NCBI GenBank assembly: GCA_945860265.1
Contig: CAMAQF010000014.1
Location: forward strand, 1 to 58,481
DNA: 58,481 nt
Origin: Emticicia agri
Lineage (GTDB): Bacteria; Bacteroidota; Bacteroidia; Cytophagales; Spirosomataceae
Direction: 5' to 3'
The notes under the pieces were generated by a model. That model was not told the DNA's origin. It made no database searches and worked only from the letters and a program-made list of their open reading frames with translations. Of this stretch, positions 44,552 to 53,811 are shown piece by piece. Position numbers and translations under genes: made by a program. Position 1 is the stretch's first letter, and every line of letters starts with the position of its first letter.

Positions 44552-45061
44552 TTAGTAAGTTAAATTGTTAAATTGACCATTACGAATTTTAGCTATTTTT
44601 GTTTTATCTATCTCGCTTTTAGCATCAAATTCAAATTTTCCACTTACTTTTTTAGTAAGTGTATCTACTTTTGTAATATTAATAAAACCTATATTATTTA
44701 TAGAATTGTAACCCTCTTTAACACTATTTCCATTAACTCTAATATATCCACCATAGTATGACGCATTGGTATAAAGGGAATCAATAACATATTTCTTGAC
44801 TTCCAATTTTTTTCCTTTCAAATTTATATATAAAAGAACATCTTTATAAGTCTTGGAGTTATAAGCAGAAACCGTAAAAGTTCCCTTTAATTTATACCAA
44901 TCTGCAATTAATACCTCATTAAAAATATCTCCATTACTATTAGGTCTATACCTTTCTCCGTCGATTTCACAATAAAATCTTTCGTTATCTGTTGGACTTG
45001 GCTCAACATTAGAACTTTTACAACCACCGAATATTAGTATGATAAAGAGTATTTGTTTCAT
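44552..45061 (-). CDS. small lipoprotein, DUF6252-like
   Basis: A 169-residue predicted lipoprotein: MKQILFIILIFGGC gives lipidation at C14, followed by KSSNVEPSPTDNE. The mature part has RFYCEIDGERYRPNSNGD, a strand-rich middle, and KKVSGKFEFDAKSE with a closing NGQFNNLTY. This looks like the DUF6252 group of small Bacteroidota lipoproteins with a single beta-sandwich. The role is unknown. Its stop is 13 nt before the ATG of the lipase-like gene. Confidence 0.7.
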   Translation of the reverse strand: MKQILFIILIFGGCKSSNVEPSPTDNERFYCEIDGERYRPNSNGDIFNEVLIADWYKLKGTFTVSAYNSKTYKDVLLYINLKGKKLEVKKYVIDSLYTNASYYGGYIRVNGNSVKEGYNSINNIGFINITKVDTLTKKVSGKFEFDAKSEIDKTKIAKIRNGQFNNLTY

Positions 45062-45088
45062 GTTATTTTTATTTAAAAGAATAAGGAA

Positions 45089-45574
45089 TTAATAAAACCA
45101 TCCTGTAAACCAATTACTAAAAAACTTAATTAACATCCATAAAGCATAGGAAAGTAATATGGCGTAAAGAATTAGCATTAACATTATAAATCCTAATGAA
45201 GATAAGCAGTAGGTTATCCATAATTTTTTTCTTCTAATTTTAGAAAACTCTTCTCTATAAGCATTAATATACAATTGGTTTTCTGAATAGATAGATTTAG
45301 GGATTTGTATTTTGTTATGGTTTATTCCTTTTTTCTGAAAATATAAAGGGATAATCCAACCTAAAATTGGTGTGCCTATAAAAGCTCCAGCAATTACAAT
45401 TCTATTTTCTCTTTTATTCTTAAAATGTTTTTTTGCATCTTTTTGGGCTATTATTGTAATAGAATCCTTGGCAACAGTTTTAGTCGAATCGCTTGAAACG
45501 TAAATGCTATTTGCTCCATAGGTATTAAAGTTTTGCATTAAAAGAAAAATAAATAAAGCTATTTTCATCGTCAT
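45089..45574 (-). CDS. small membrane protein, unknown function
   Basis: 161 residues; either ATG of MTMKIALF (45574 or 45568) could start it. It has a signal-like N-terminus (to about residue 20), a linker, a hydrophobic segment NRIVIAGAFIGTPILGWIIP (about 58-77), a charged stretch with SKIRRKKLW, and one or two long hydrophobic stretches to the end. Layout suggests an inner-membrane protein with an extracytoplasmic N-terminal linker. No family recognised. It is the first gene of the three-gene segment between the identical hairpins. Confidence 0.6.
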   Translation of the reverse strand: MTMKIALFIFLLMQNFNTYGANSIYVSSDSTKTVAKDSITIIAQKDAKKHFKNKRENRIVIAGAFIGTPILGWIIPLYFQKKGINHNKIQIPKSIYSENQLYINAYREEFSKIRRKKLWITYCLSSLGFIMLMLILYAILLSYALWMLIKFFSNWFTGWFY

Positions 45575-45619
45575 ATTTGGCGTTTTTTTTCAATTTATGT
45601 CAGTTAAAATTCTAAAAAC

Positions 45620-45790
45620 AAAAAAGCGTGAACATTGCTTGTACTTTGTTTCTGAGGTTCGGGAAAACCTTGCACACAAAGCCAAGCAACGCCACGCATA
45701 CCGTGGCGTTTATACTTGAACTTCCTGTGTGCTTTGAAATTTTCACGATTTCAGAAACAGGCTCATCAGCTAAAACGCTAATATATATTT
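45620..45790. repeat. multi-stem palindromic element (candidate structured RNA or DNA element)
   Basis: Nested complementary segments: an outer stem GTTTCTGA (45648-45655) with TCAGAAAC (45751-45758); inside, a small GGTT/AACC hairpin (45656-45669); GCACAC (45672-45677) with GTGTGC (45727-45732); and at the centre AACGCCACG (45688-45696) with CGTGGCGTT (45702-45710) around a 5-nt loop. AGCGT (45625-45629) and ACGCT (45775-45779) may close the whole. It is GC-richer than its surroundings. Short frames across it are probably not genes. The rest of the 432-nt gap (45791-45949) is AT-rich and shows nothing further. Confidence 0.7.
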
Positions 45791-45949
45791 TTACCTATCT
45801 CAATATTTTAATTCATGTACTGTCTCTATATTTAGTTCGTGGAAAAGTTGTAATTATTTTTTTTTGTAAAACATTATAAAAGTACGTGGTAAAATCCAGT
45901 ATTTTTGGACTTCTTCTTATCATTTCAGACATATTATTTCTAAAAAACA

Positions 45950-45980
45950 AAAAAAGCACGACAGATTGCCGTGCTTTTTT
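45950..45980. terminator. terminator hairpin, copy 2 of an identical 31-nt repeat
   Basis: Identical to 41744-41774 over 31 nt, including the 9-nt loop ACAGATTGC. It begins 27 nt after the clpC stop on the minus strand and is well placed to terminate clpC. Confidence 0.8.
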
Positions 45981-46006
45981 TATTGAAAACAAGATAAAAC
46001 CTAATG

Positions 46007-48547
46007 CTACTGATTATTTTCAATAGACTCTTCCATTTTGGTTCGCCCAAACGAAAGTAATTCTCCTTCTCCACTATAATCTACCACAATTGTATCGCCT
46101 TCTTGAACATCTCCTTTTAAGATTTCTTCTGCCAATGGGTCTTCAACATATTTCTGAATCGCACGGTTCAATGGTCTTGCTCCGTATTGTTGGTCATACC
46201 CTTTTTCTGACAAGAAATCTTTTGCTTTGTCTGTCAAAGAAATATTATAGCCAATATTGGTGATACGAGCAATTAATCGACCGAGAGCAATGTCAATAAT
46301 ATTATGAATGTCATCACGGCTCAATGAATTAAACACAATTACATCGTCAAGACGGTTCAAGAATTCGGGTGAGAATGTTTTCTTTAAAGCATTTTGAATG
46401 GTACTTTTCACAATATCATCTTGATTGTCCGTACGTGATTTAGTTGCGAAACCAATGCCTGTACCAAAATCTTTTAGGTCACGAACTCCAATATTTGAGG
46501 TCATGATAATTATTGTATTCCGAAAATCAACTCGTCGACCAAGACTATCTGTCAAAATGCCATCATCAAGTACCTGCAATAAGATATTATAAACATCTGG
46601 GTGTGCTTTTTCAATCTCATCAAGCAATATAACAGAATACGGTTTTCTACGTATTTTCTCGGTTAATTGACCGCCTTCTTCATAGCCAACATATCCTGGA
46701 GGTGCTCCAACTAAGCGAGAGATACTGAATTTTTCCATGTACTCGCTCATATCAATTCTTACTAAAGCGTCTTCTTTATCAAAAAGATAGGTTGCAAGAG
46801 TCTTTGCCAATTCGGTTTTCCCAACACCCGTCGGACCTAAGAAGATAAACGAACCGATTGGTTTTTTAGGATCTTTCAATCCAACACGTGTACGCTGAAT
46901 TGATTTCACAAGTTTCTCAACTGCTGGGTCTTGACCAACGATTCTTCCACGAAGTGCATCGCCCATGTTCAAAATTTTCTCGCCATCATTCATGTTGACA
47001 CGCTTTACAGGAATGCCCGTCATCATTGACACAACATCGCCTACGTGATCTTCGGTTACAGTATAACGCTTGGATTTCGCTTCTTCTTCCCAAGACATTT
47101 TGGCTTTGTCAAGTTGTTCTAAAAGTTTTTTCTCACGATCACGGAGTTGAGCTGCTTCTTCGTAGCGTTGGCTCTTAACAACCTGATTTTTTTCTTTCTT
47201 GATTAACTCAACTTGTTCTTCCAAGAACAAAATATCTTGTGGAACAGAAATATTATTAATGTGTACTCTCGCACCAACTTCGTCCAAAACGTCTATTGCT
47301 TTGTCAGGTAAATAGCGATCTGTAATGTATCTTTCCGATAATTTAACAGCCGCTTCCAAAGCACCTTGTGTATAACTTACATGGTGGTGATCTTCATACT
47401 TATCTTTTATATTATTCAATATTTCGATGGTTTCATCGATTGATGTTGCTTCAACCATTACCATTTGGAAACGACGAGCCAAAGCTCCATCTTTCTCGAT
47501 ATATTGACGGTACTCATCAAGGGTTGTTGCACCAATACATTGAATATCGCCACGAGCCAAAGCAGGCTTAAACATATTCGAAGCATCTAGTGAGCCACTT
47601 GCACCACCTGCACCTACGATTGTGTGAATCTCATCAATAAATAAAATGACATCTGGCGATTTCTCCAATTCATTCATTACTGCCTTCATTCGTTCTTCAA
47701 ACTGGCCACGGTATTTTGTCCCTGCCACCAATGAAGCTAAATCAAGCGTTACGACGCGTTTTCCGAATAAAATTCTTGAAACTTTTTTCTGAACAATTCT
47801 GAGAGCCAAACCTTCTGCAATGGCAGTTTTGCCAACACCAGGCTCACCAATCAAAATAGGATTATTTTTCTTACGCCTTGAAAGAATTTGAGCGACACGC
47901 TCAATTTCTTTTTCGCGTCCTACAATCGGATCGAGTTTACCAGCTTCGGCAAATTTGGTTAGGTCACGTCCGAAATTATCTAAAACAGGGGTTTTAGACT
48001 TTTCAGGATTTTTCTGCTCTCCTTTTTGCTGATATCCACCAGTAGCACCACCGAATATTCTTTCATCATCATCGTCAGTTTCCGGTCGTTCCATCATAGG
48101 TTTCTGACCAGTTAGTTGATAATCAAGCATTTCCTTTGTTTGTTCGTAATTAAGCTTGAACTTTTGCAAGATCTGCCCACCGAGGTTATCGCCATCTCGC
48201 AAAATGGCTAAAAGTAAATGCTCAGTGCCTATTAGTTGAGATTTAAAAATTTTAGCCTCTAGATGGGTAATTTTCAAAACTTTTTCAGACTGGCGAGTCA
48301 GCGGAATATTTGCCAAATTTTTAATATTGTTGGTTGCAGTGCCTTTTGTGGCTTGCTCAATAGTGATGCGTAGTTCGTCAAGTTGTACGCCTGAATCTCT
48401 CAATAGATTTAGAGCAATCCCCTCACCATCTCTTATCATCCCCAAAATCAAGTGTTCGGTTCCGATATAATCATGACCCAGTCGTAACGCCTCTTCACGA
48501 GCTAAGGTTATGATTTCTTTGACTTTCTGTGAAAATTTAGGCTCCAT
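46007..48547 (-). CDS. clpC: ClpC-type AAA+ protease ATPase subunit
   Basis: An 846-residue HSP100 unfoldase that feeds proteins to ClpP. The layout from the N-terminus is two Clp_N repeats (about 1-145), a first AAA+ domain with GEPGVGKTA and [14 protein letters not shown], a UVR-type middle segment ([24 protein letters not shown]), and a second AAA+ domain with [21 protein letters not shown] and the C-terminal sensor [17 protein letters not shown]. The UVR segment and the lack of the long ClpB middle domain identify ClpC. It is monocistronic; no CtsR- or CIRCE-like operator was seen upstream. The terminator is identical to one 4.2 kb away. Confidence 0.96.
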   Translation of the reverse strand: MEPKFSQKVKEIITLAREEALRLGHDYIGTEHLILGMIRDGEGIALNLLRDSGVQLDELRITIEQATKGTATNNIKNLANIPLTRQSEKVLKITHLEAKIFKSQLIGTEHLLLAILRDGDNLGGQILQKFKLNYEQTKEMLDYQLTGQKPMMERPETDDDDERIFGGATGGYQQKGEQKNPEKSKTPVLDNFGRDLTKFAEAGKLDPIVGREKEIERVAQILSRRKKNNPILIGEPGVGKTAIAEGLALRIVQKKVSRILFGKRVVTLDLASLVAGTKYRGQFEERMKAVMNELEKSPDVILFIDEIHTIVGAGGASGSLDASNMFKPALARGDIQCIGATTLDEYRQYIEKDGALARRFQMVMVEATSIDETIEILNNIKDKYEDHHHVSYTQGALEAAVKLSERYITDRYLPDKAIDVLDEVGARVHINNISVPQDILFLEEQVELIKKEKNQVVKSQRYEEAAQLRDREKKLLEQLDKAKMSWEEEAKSKRYTVTEDHVGDVVSMMTGIPVKRVNMNDGEKILNMGDALRGRIVGQDPAVEKLVKSIQRTRVGLKDPKKPIGSFIFLGPTGVGKTELAKTLATYLFDKEDALVRIDMSEYMEKFSISRLVGAPPGYVGYEEGGQLTEKIRRKPYSVILLDEIEKAHPDVYNILLQVLDDGILTDSLGRRVDFRNTIIIMTSNIGVRDLKDFGTGIGFATKSRTDNQDDIVKSTIQNALKKTFSPEFLNRLDDVIVFNSLSRDDIHNIIDIALGRLIARITNIGYNISLTDKAKDFLSEKGYDQQYGARPLNRAIQKYVEDPLAEEILKGDVQEGDTIVVDYSGEGELLSFGRTKMEESIENNQ

Positions 48548-48550
48548 TTG

Positions 48551-48587
48551 AAATTAATGTAGAATGAAGAATGTAGAATGAATAATA
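48551..48587. repeat. AATGTAGAATGAAG mini-repeats upstream of clpC
   Basis: AATGTAGAATGAAG, AATGTAGAATGAAT occur in tandem (about 48556-48583), degenerate 6-7-nt units directly in front of the clpC ATG, in the region where its leader should be. They resemble the AATGAATG repeats at 34607. Confidence 0.5.
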
Positions 48588-48767
48588 AATTTGCAAGCTA
48601 CAATCAGAATATTTTTACAATTAAAACGAATCAAACGAGAATCAGAAAATGTAGCTTTTTTAAAGTAAAATGTTTAAATATTTGAAAAAACCTTTTTACA
48701 CTTTCGATTCTACTTTCTTAATTAACATTTACGTTTTGCAATATAACGGATTATTGATAAAGTGTGT

Positions 48768-49409
48768 TCAAATTGCCTTAGATTTTTTTAAAGTTTCTGA
48801 AGCTTGGTTTCCACGACAAAATAACAAATCGATTATGGAAAGATTCGGAACAAATTCATTGCCAAAATTTTGATGATATGGGCTTGATTGATAAAATTGA
48901 CCATTATTAGAGTCGTTTTTGGGATTTATAAGATTTCGAGCATCAAAAACAGTCGAATTGGCTTCTTTTTCATAATTCTCAGTCTGACGAATTGTCTTTT
49001 TTACTCGTAATAACTTCAGACACATTGTCAGTATTTCAAAATTAAAATCCCACAAAAAATTATATTTTTTATCATAAATATTTTTAAAATAATCTGAATA
49101 AAACTCATAAAATGGGGATTTTCCATAAGCCGCACTCAATGTTCGCCAATGATTAACGTCCCACCTTTGGCTGTAATCAATTATTATATCTTTTATCAAA
49201 ACCTTTTTATTGCTGCCAATTACTGGTATAACCAACATTTCTGTTTTGTTTGAACCCAAAATATAACTTCGATTTCGATAAGATTGCTTGACGAAGTTTT
49301 CGTTTGATTCGAGTATTATTTCATTGAAAGATTGAATGCAACTAAAAAACTCTATGCTAGGCAAATATTGCAATTCAATCAAAACTGATTGTTTATCAAA
49401 TGTTTTCAT
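48768..49409 (-). CDS. WbqC-family protein
   Basis: A 213-residue WbqC-like protein. LIELQYLPSIEFFSCI near the start, FVKQSYRNRSYILGSNKTEMLVIPV, and DYSQRWDVNHWRTLSAAYGKSPFYEFY are the recognisable family blocks. Some homologues lie in O-antigen clusters, but the family is also found singly in Bacteroidota, often near lepB/dapB. The reaction is not settled. The C-terminal 50 residues are polar and may be disordered. A -7-like TAGTTTTG lies on the minus strand at 49462-49455. Confidence 0.88.
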   Translation of the reverse strand: MKTFDKQSVLIELQYLPSIEFFSCIQSFNEIILESNENFVKQSYRNRSYILGSNKTEMLVIPVIGSNKKVLIKDIIIDYSQRWDVNHWRTLSAAYGKSPFYEFYSDYFKNIYDKKYNFLWDFNFEILTMCLKLLRVKKTIRQTENYEKEANSTVFDARNLINPKNDSNNGQFYQSSPYHQNFGNEFVPNLSIIDLLFCRGNQASETLKKSKAI

Positions 49410-49454
49410 TCAGCAAAAAAACATATTTTAAAAAAAATATACAATTCATTTCAG

Positions 49455-49462
49455 CAAAACTA
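49455..49462 (-). promoter_or_regulatory. possible -7 promoter element of the WbqC gene
   Basis: TAGTTTTG on the minus strand matches TAnnTTTG 46 nt before the ATG. The expected TTTG about 20 nt further upstream is only approximated (TTTC, 22-nt spacer). Confidence 0.35.
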
Positions 49463-49523
49463 TAAAAATGTATGGATTTATTCTGAAATTTGTTAATCAA
49501 AATACAACACTTTCTCAAAAATC

Positions 49524-52500
49524 ATGACAAGGATTTTTACTTACCTATATCTACTGATTGCCTCTATTAATTTTCCAATTTTGGAAAACTCAAACTCTGC
49601 TGGTAAAAAAAATTATACTACCACTTTTATTGATATTCCACTAAATTTATCGGCAAAAGATATACGTAATAATATTCAATTACAACCAAAATTTACTATA
49701 GTTTCAATTACAGAAGGTAAAGATATTCCTATTAAAGAAATAAATGGGAGATTTACAGTGATCGTAAAGAGAGGTGAATCTTACAAAATCACAGCTCAAT
49801 TAGATGGTTACTATACCAAAGAAAAAATCCAAAATATTGACAATTACCAAGACAAAGGTGGTTTTACTTTAGTACTAGATATGGAACCTCAACCTTCTGC
49901 ATCTTTGATTCTAAAAGCCCTAGACGAATCAACAGGTAATAATGTTGAAGCCTCTTTCACGATTAGGGCTGGGGATAAAACTTACTTTGGAAAAACCAGT
50001 AAAAATGTGCCTTATCATAAAATAATTCTAACAAAAACTGATTTATACACAGTTGAAGTAACTTCAAATAGCCATAAATCAAAACGTGAAAGTTTTTTAA
50101 TAGAAATTGGTGACTCAGTGCGATCTTACACCAGGGATATCAGACTTGAAAAAACCTTGACTGATGTAAAGATTCTAATTGTTGGTGTTGACACCAAAAA
50201 AGTATTGAAAGGAGTAAGTTTGAAAATAACGAATACAACTGACAATTTACCTTTATTTGATAGTTTTCTGCCAGAAGGTGAAGCTGTTGTAAAGTTTGAC
50301 TCATCAAAAAGATATTTATTCTCAATAGAACAACCTGGTTATACCTCATTAAAATTAGATGTAAAAACCACAAATCAAAAGGAATTATTAATAACGATGC
50401 CCGCTGAAAGTTTCTTTTCTTTTGGTGCTTACGATAGAGTATCAGGAATACGTCTTCCTGCAAAATTCAAAATTTCGTACAAAGATAATGTTCAAGAAAT
50501 TCAAGGTACAACCGACTCTGACATAAAATTCAAAGCTACAGAAGGAGGAATTTATACAGTAGAAGTAAGCCATCCAAAATATACTACTAAGAAACTACCA
50601 TATAATATAGAAAATCTAAGCACTGGAAAAATAAGTCACAAAATAAACCTTGAAAGTGCGGTTGATGAATACACAATTTTGGTGGTCGATGGTGAAGACA
50701 AGAATATGATTCAAGGGGCGGATGTAAAAATCTTTGATGATATGATGCAGCCCGTTCCTTTAAGAGTAAATGTTAAAACAGGGGAATACAAATTAATCTT
50801 AGAAAAAAACAAAGATTATTTCCAAAAAATTGAAGCCAATGGATACATGGAAAAAACTGGAACGCTTCAACCCAGTTCTAGCAAATTTATTAGTATCAGT
50901 ATGGAAAAGGTATTTCAGGCTGTGTTCTATTCAGCAATTGATGGTATAACCAAAAAACCAATTGAAGCAAAATATAAGCTAATGAGTTTAGACCAAAAAA
51001 CATTAATTGGAACTTCTGATGCAACCAAACAATACAAAATCAGGCTTTTCCCTCAGAAAAATTATGTTTTGGAAATTTCAGCTATTGGTTATAAAACAAT
51101 CACCGAAAACCCAGGTTTTGTGGCTAGTAAATCTGAAAAAGATGAAAGCAAAGTAATTGAACTACAAAAAGACACCTATACTTTCACATTCAAAATTATT
51201 GATGCTCAAAAGAAAGAAGCCCTAAAGAATGCTAATTTATCGGTTCTCAATTTTAATACTAACCAACCTGTTATTGCAACCAATGACAAAAATGGTTTTA
51301 CTGTAAATTTAAAGATTGCAGAAACTTATTCAGTGACTGCTGAAGCGGAAAGCTATGAAAATTCTTTACAAAAAATTTATGTTAAGGCATTAACATCAAT
51401 TAGCAAATTTGACCATGAAATCCCACTTTTTAAATACGACTTTGATAAAACCAAATTGATGGTAAAAGATGAAGAAAATGGTGGATTCGTAGCAAATGCT
51501 AATCTCAAAGTTTATAATTCCAATAATGAACCCATTTCGATTGCCGCAAATCTACTTTCGACAGAATGGTTGGCCGAACTCAAAAATGATGAGTTATATA
51601 ATGTAGAAATTAAAGCCGATGGTTACCTACCTTACAAAGGTAGTTTACCAAAAATACCATTGAATAAAACCATAAAGCTGAAACTCAAAAAAGTACCAAC
51701 ACAAGATGTTTCCTTAGCACCAATTGACGCTCTGACAAAAAAAGGTATAATTGCAGATTTTAAAATTACAACTGGAGGTGAATTAGTGAATGGCACGCTC
51801 TTAAAAAGGGGTACACGAATGAAAGCAACATTCATTCAAGATAAAATTTATGAAATAGAATTGAACCCACGAGGCTATAAAACTTTTAAAGATACCGTAA
51901 ACATTGCCGATGCTGTGAATGGAATGATAACAATTCCACTAAAAAAAGAGACTTATGGTTTTAATTTTAAGGCTCTTGACTCAAAACAAAAACAACCAAT
52001 ACCAAATGTGACACTTAAATTAACTGATGAAAAAAATCAATTTTTTATGGCCAATTATGCCATCGAAACACAAGATTTTCAGACAAATTTAATTCCTGAC
52101 AAAAAATACATTATAGAACTTGAAGCTCCAGGCTATGTTATTTACACTGATACAGTTGATGTAACAAGTTTAGCCTCGACTTCTGATTTCATGCGTGAGG
52201 TGTTTATGTTAAAGAAAGAGGTTGAACAGGAAGTTGAACCAAAACCAGAATTTAAGCAAGAAGAGCCAAAAATAGTAGAGCAAAAACCAGAACCCATAAC
52301 ACAAATTGAAAAGAAAATCGAAGTAATAGAGATAGCTGAAAAATCAGTCGAGCAAAAGCCAGAGTCTGATTTAAAAAAAGTAGTACAGAAAGATGAAAAA
52401 ACTTATGTAGATGAGGCAAAAGTTATTTTTGACGAAGATTTAAATGCTGAAATAATTAAGAATATAGGCCTCGGAAAAAGATTCAGATTAAGCAATTTTT

Positions 52501-52817
52501 ACTTCGAGAAAAGTAGTTCACAAATTGAGCCTAAATCTTTACCTCAGCTTGATAAGTTGTTCAATATATTGCAGTTAAACCCAAATATTAAACTCGAAAT
52601 AATAGGATATACTGATAATAATGGAGACCCACGCTTAAACCTCGCATTATCTCATTTTAGAGCAACGGTAATCTCGAATTATCTATTTAATAGAGGCATA
52701 GCTGCAAATAGAATAAAAGTTACAGGCAAAGGACAAGAAGGGCCTATTGCTCCCAACGATACTGAAGACAATCGTATAAAAAATCGACGAGTAGAATTTG
52801 TGTTTATTGAAAACTAA
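49524..52817 (+). CDS. exported OmpA-family protein with about ten carboxypeptidase-regulatory-like repeats
   Basis: 1097 residues: an N-terminal signal (MTRIFTYLYLLIASINFPIL), then about ten related units of about 90 residues (30-895). Each carries a variable strand set and a closing Y-x-(V/I)-E-x-x-A-x-GY-type turn (YKITAQLDGYY, YVLEISAIGYK, YNVEIKADGYL, YIIELEAPGYV). A Glu/Lys/Pro-rich linker (about 895-975) leads to a C-terminal OmpA domain (987-1097) with LEIIGYTDNNGDPRLNLALS and NRIKVTGKGQEGP and NRRVEFV. The OmpA part should bind peptidoglycan; the repeats probably reach toward the outer membrane or bind partners. The domain mix resembles type IX secretion and gliding accessory proteins such as PorE but lacks TPR and WD40 parts. 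It is followed by a terminator hidden in the end of tsaC. Confidence 0.87.
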   Translation: MTRIFTYLYLLIASINFPILENSNSAGKKNYTTTFIDIPLNLSAKDIRNNIQLQPKFTIVSITEGKDIPIKEINGRFTVIVKRGESYKITAQLDGYYTKEKIQNIDNYQDKGGFTLVLDMEPQPSASLILKALDESTGNNVEASFTIRAGDKTYFGKTSKNVPYHKIILTKTDLYTVEVTSNSHKSKRESFLIEIGDSVRSYTRDIRLEKTLTDVKILIVGVDTKKVLKGVSLKITNTTDNLPLFDSFLPEGEAVVKFDSSKRYLFSIEQPGYTSLKLDVKTTNQKELLITMPAESFFSFGAYDRVSGIRLPAKFKISYKDNVQEIQGTTDSDIKFKATEGGIYTVEVSHPKYTTKKLPYNIENLSTGKISHKINLESAVDEYTILVVDGEDKNMIQGADVKIFDDMMQPVPLRVNVKTGEYKLILEKNKDYFQKIEANGYMEKTGTLQPSSSKFISISMEKVFQAVFYSAIDGITKKPIEAKYKLMSLDQKTLIGTSDATKQYKIRLFPQKNYVLEISAIGYKTITENPGFVASKSEKDESKVIELQKDTYTFTFKIIDAQKKEALKNANLSVLNFNTNQPVIATNDKNGFTVNLKIAETYSVTAEAESYENSLQKIYVKALTSISKFDHEIPLFKYDFDKTKLMVKDEENGGFVANANLKVYNSNNEPISIAANLLSTEWLAELKNDELYNVEIKADGYLPYKGSLPKIPLNKTIKLKLKKVPTQDVSLAPIDALTKKGIIADFKITTGGELVNGTLLKRGTRMKATFIQDKIYEIELNPRGYKTFKDTVNIADAVNGMITIPLKKETYGFNFKALDSKQKQPIPNVTLKLTDEKNQFFMANYAIETQDFQTNLIPDKKYIIELEAPGYVIYTDTVDVTSLASTSDFMREVFMLKKEVEQEVEPKPEFKQEEPKIVEQKPEPITQIEKKIEVIEIAEKSVEQKPESDLKKVVQKDEKTYVDEAKVIFDEDLNAEIIKNIGLGKRFRLSNFYFEKSSSQIEPKSLPQLDKLFNILQLNPNIKLEIIGYTDNNGDPRLNLALSHFRATVISNYLFNRGIAANRIKVTGKGQEGPIAPNDTEDNRIKNRRVEFVFIEN

Positions 52818-52837
52818 TATATAAAAGCAGAAATTTT

Positions 52838-52877
52838 GCAACAACCATCGAAAATTATTCTTTGGTTGTTGCTCTTT
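52838..52877 (+). terminator. terminator overlapping the 3' end of tsaC
   Basis: GCAACAACCA (52838-52847) pairs exactly with TGGTTGTTGC (52863-52872) around a 15-nt loop, followed by CTTTTTAT. The right arm lies in the last codons of the convergent tsaC gene. It terminates the OmpA-family gene; the minus strand shows no T-run. Confidence 0.65.
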
Positions 52878-53811
52878 TTATACGGTCGTTTATAGCCCGT
52901 CCTAATCCTTTTTCGGGAAGTAATTCAGTAAAAATTTTATCAAAACCACGAGCATCTAGCAAACGCATATAGGCAAATAAGTTCTTGGCTGCCTCACTCA
53001 AATCTCCAGTTCGTGAAAGTAAAAGTTGGTTTTCGAGAGAAATATTTGGATGAATCTTATCAAAACCCAAATAACCAATTTTCTGTGTATCCTCTTCCAA
53101 CAATAACAAATCAGCAGCAAACAGTAACTTTGTACGTGGAGCATAATGACTTTTTAGCATTCCAGGAGCTTTCGGGTTTGACGATGAATGTTCTTCTATT
53201 CTCACCTTCCCAACAATCGCCTCAATTTCTTCGATCGCTAAACCTCCTTTCCTAAGAACAACGATTTCGCCATCAAAAAATCCAATAATCGAAGATTCAA
53301 TTCCGACCTTACATTCTCCGCCATCTAATATATAATTAATTTTATCACCCAGCTGATTATCAACATGATGAGCAGAAGTTGGCGAAATATATCCAAAAGG
53401 ATTGGCACTCGGAGCAGACAATGGAAAATCTAAATTTATCAATAATTCTAAAGCCAAAGGATGATTTGGAATTCTTACAGCAACCATATCAAGTCCAGAG
53501 GTGACTAAATCAGAAATGATTTCTTTTTTGGGTAAAAGTAAAGTCAAAGGACCCGGCATAAAATGCTTTGCTAAAAGCTGTGCTTGTTCAGGAATCTCCC
53601 TAACAAATTCATGCACTCGCTCAAGACTCGATGTATGCACAATTAGTGGGTCGAAAGTCGGTCGATTTTTTACAGTAAAAATCTTGGTGATTGCTTTTAT
53701 ATTATATGCATTTCCAGCCAATCCATAGACAGTTTCGGTGGGTAAACCAAGTACATCACCAGCCATCAATACATCAATTGCTTGTTTTATATCTTTTCCT
53801 ATTATTGCCAT
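52855..53811 (-). CDS. L-threonylcarbamoyladenylate synthase (Sua5/TsaC, two-domain)
   Basis: 318 residues, forming threonylcarbamoyl-AMP from threonine, bicarbonate and ATP for the t6A modification of tRNAs reading ANN codons. The YrdC/TsaC domain has DVLGLPTETVYGLAG, FDPLIVH, GPLTLLLPKK and PLSAPSANPFGYISPT; a C-terminal Sua5 domain (about 205-318) follows. The two-domain length identifies Sua5 type. The ATG at 53811 shares its A with the TGA of the upstream GNAT gene, so translation is probably coupled; a TTG one codon earlier is not used. It is the last gene of truA-GNAT-tsaC. Confidence 0.95.
   Translation of the reverse strand: MAIIGKDIKQAIDVLMAGDVLGLPTETVYGLAGNAYNIKAITKIFTVKNRPTFDPLIVHTSSLERVHEFVREIPEQAQLLAKHFMPGPLTLLLPKKEIISDLVTSGLDMVAVRIPNHPLALELLINLDFPLSAPSANPFGYISPTSAHHVDNQLGDKINYILDGGECKVGIESSIIGFFDGEIVVLRKGGLAIEEIEAIVGKVRIEEHSSSNPKAPGMLKSHYAPRTKLLFAADLLLLEEDTQKIGYLGFDKIHPNISLENQLLLSRTGDLSEAAKNLFAYMRLLDARGFDKIFTELLPEKGLGRAINDRIKRATTKE

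Noticed and set aside
45628-45879. 83-codon open frame on the plus strand across the palindromic element
   Set aside because: It is composed of the complementary stems and has no family look, signal or start context; the DNA structure explains it.
48670-48873. 67-codon plus-strand frame
   Set aside because: Its second half is antisense to the end of the WbqC gene, and the first half is AT-rich intergenic sequence with no recognisable protein.
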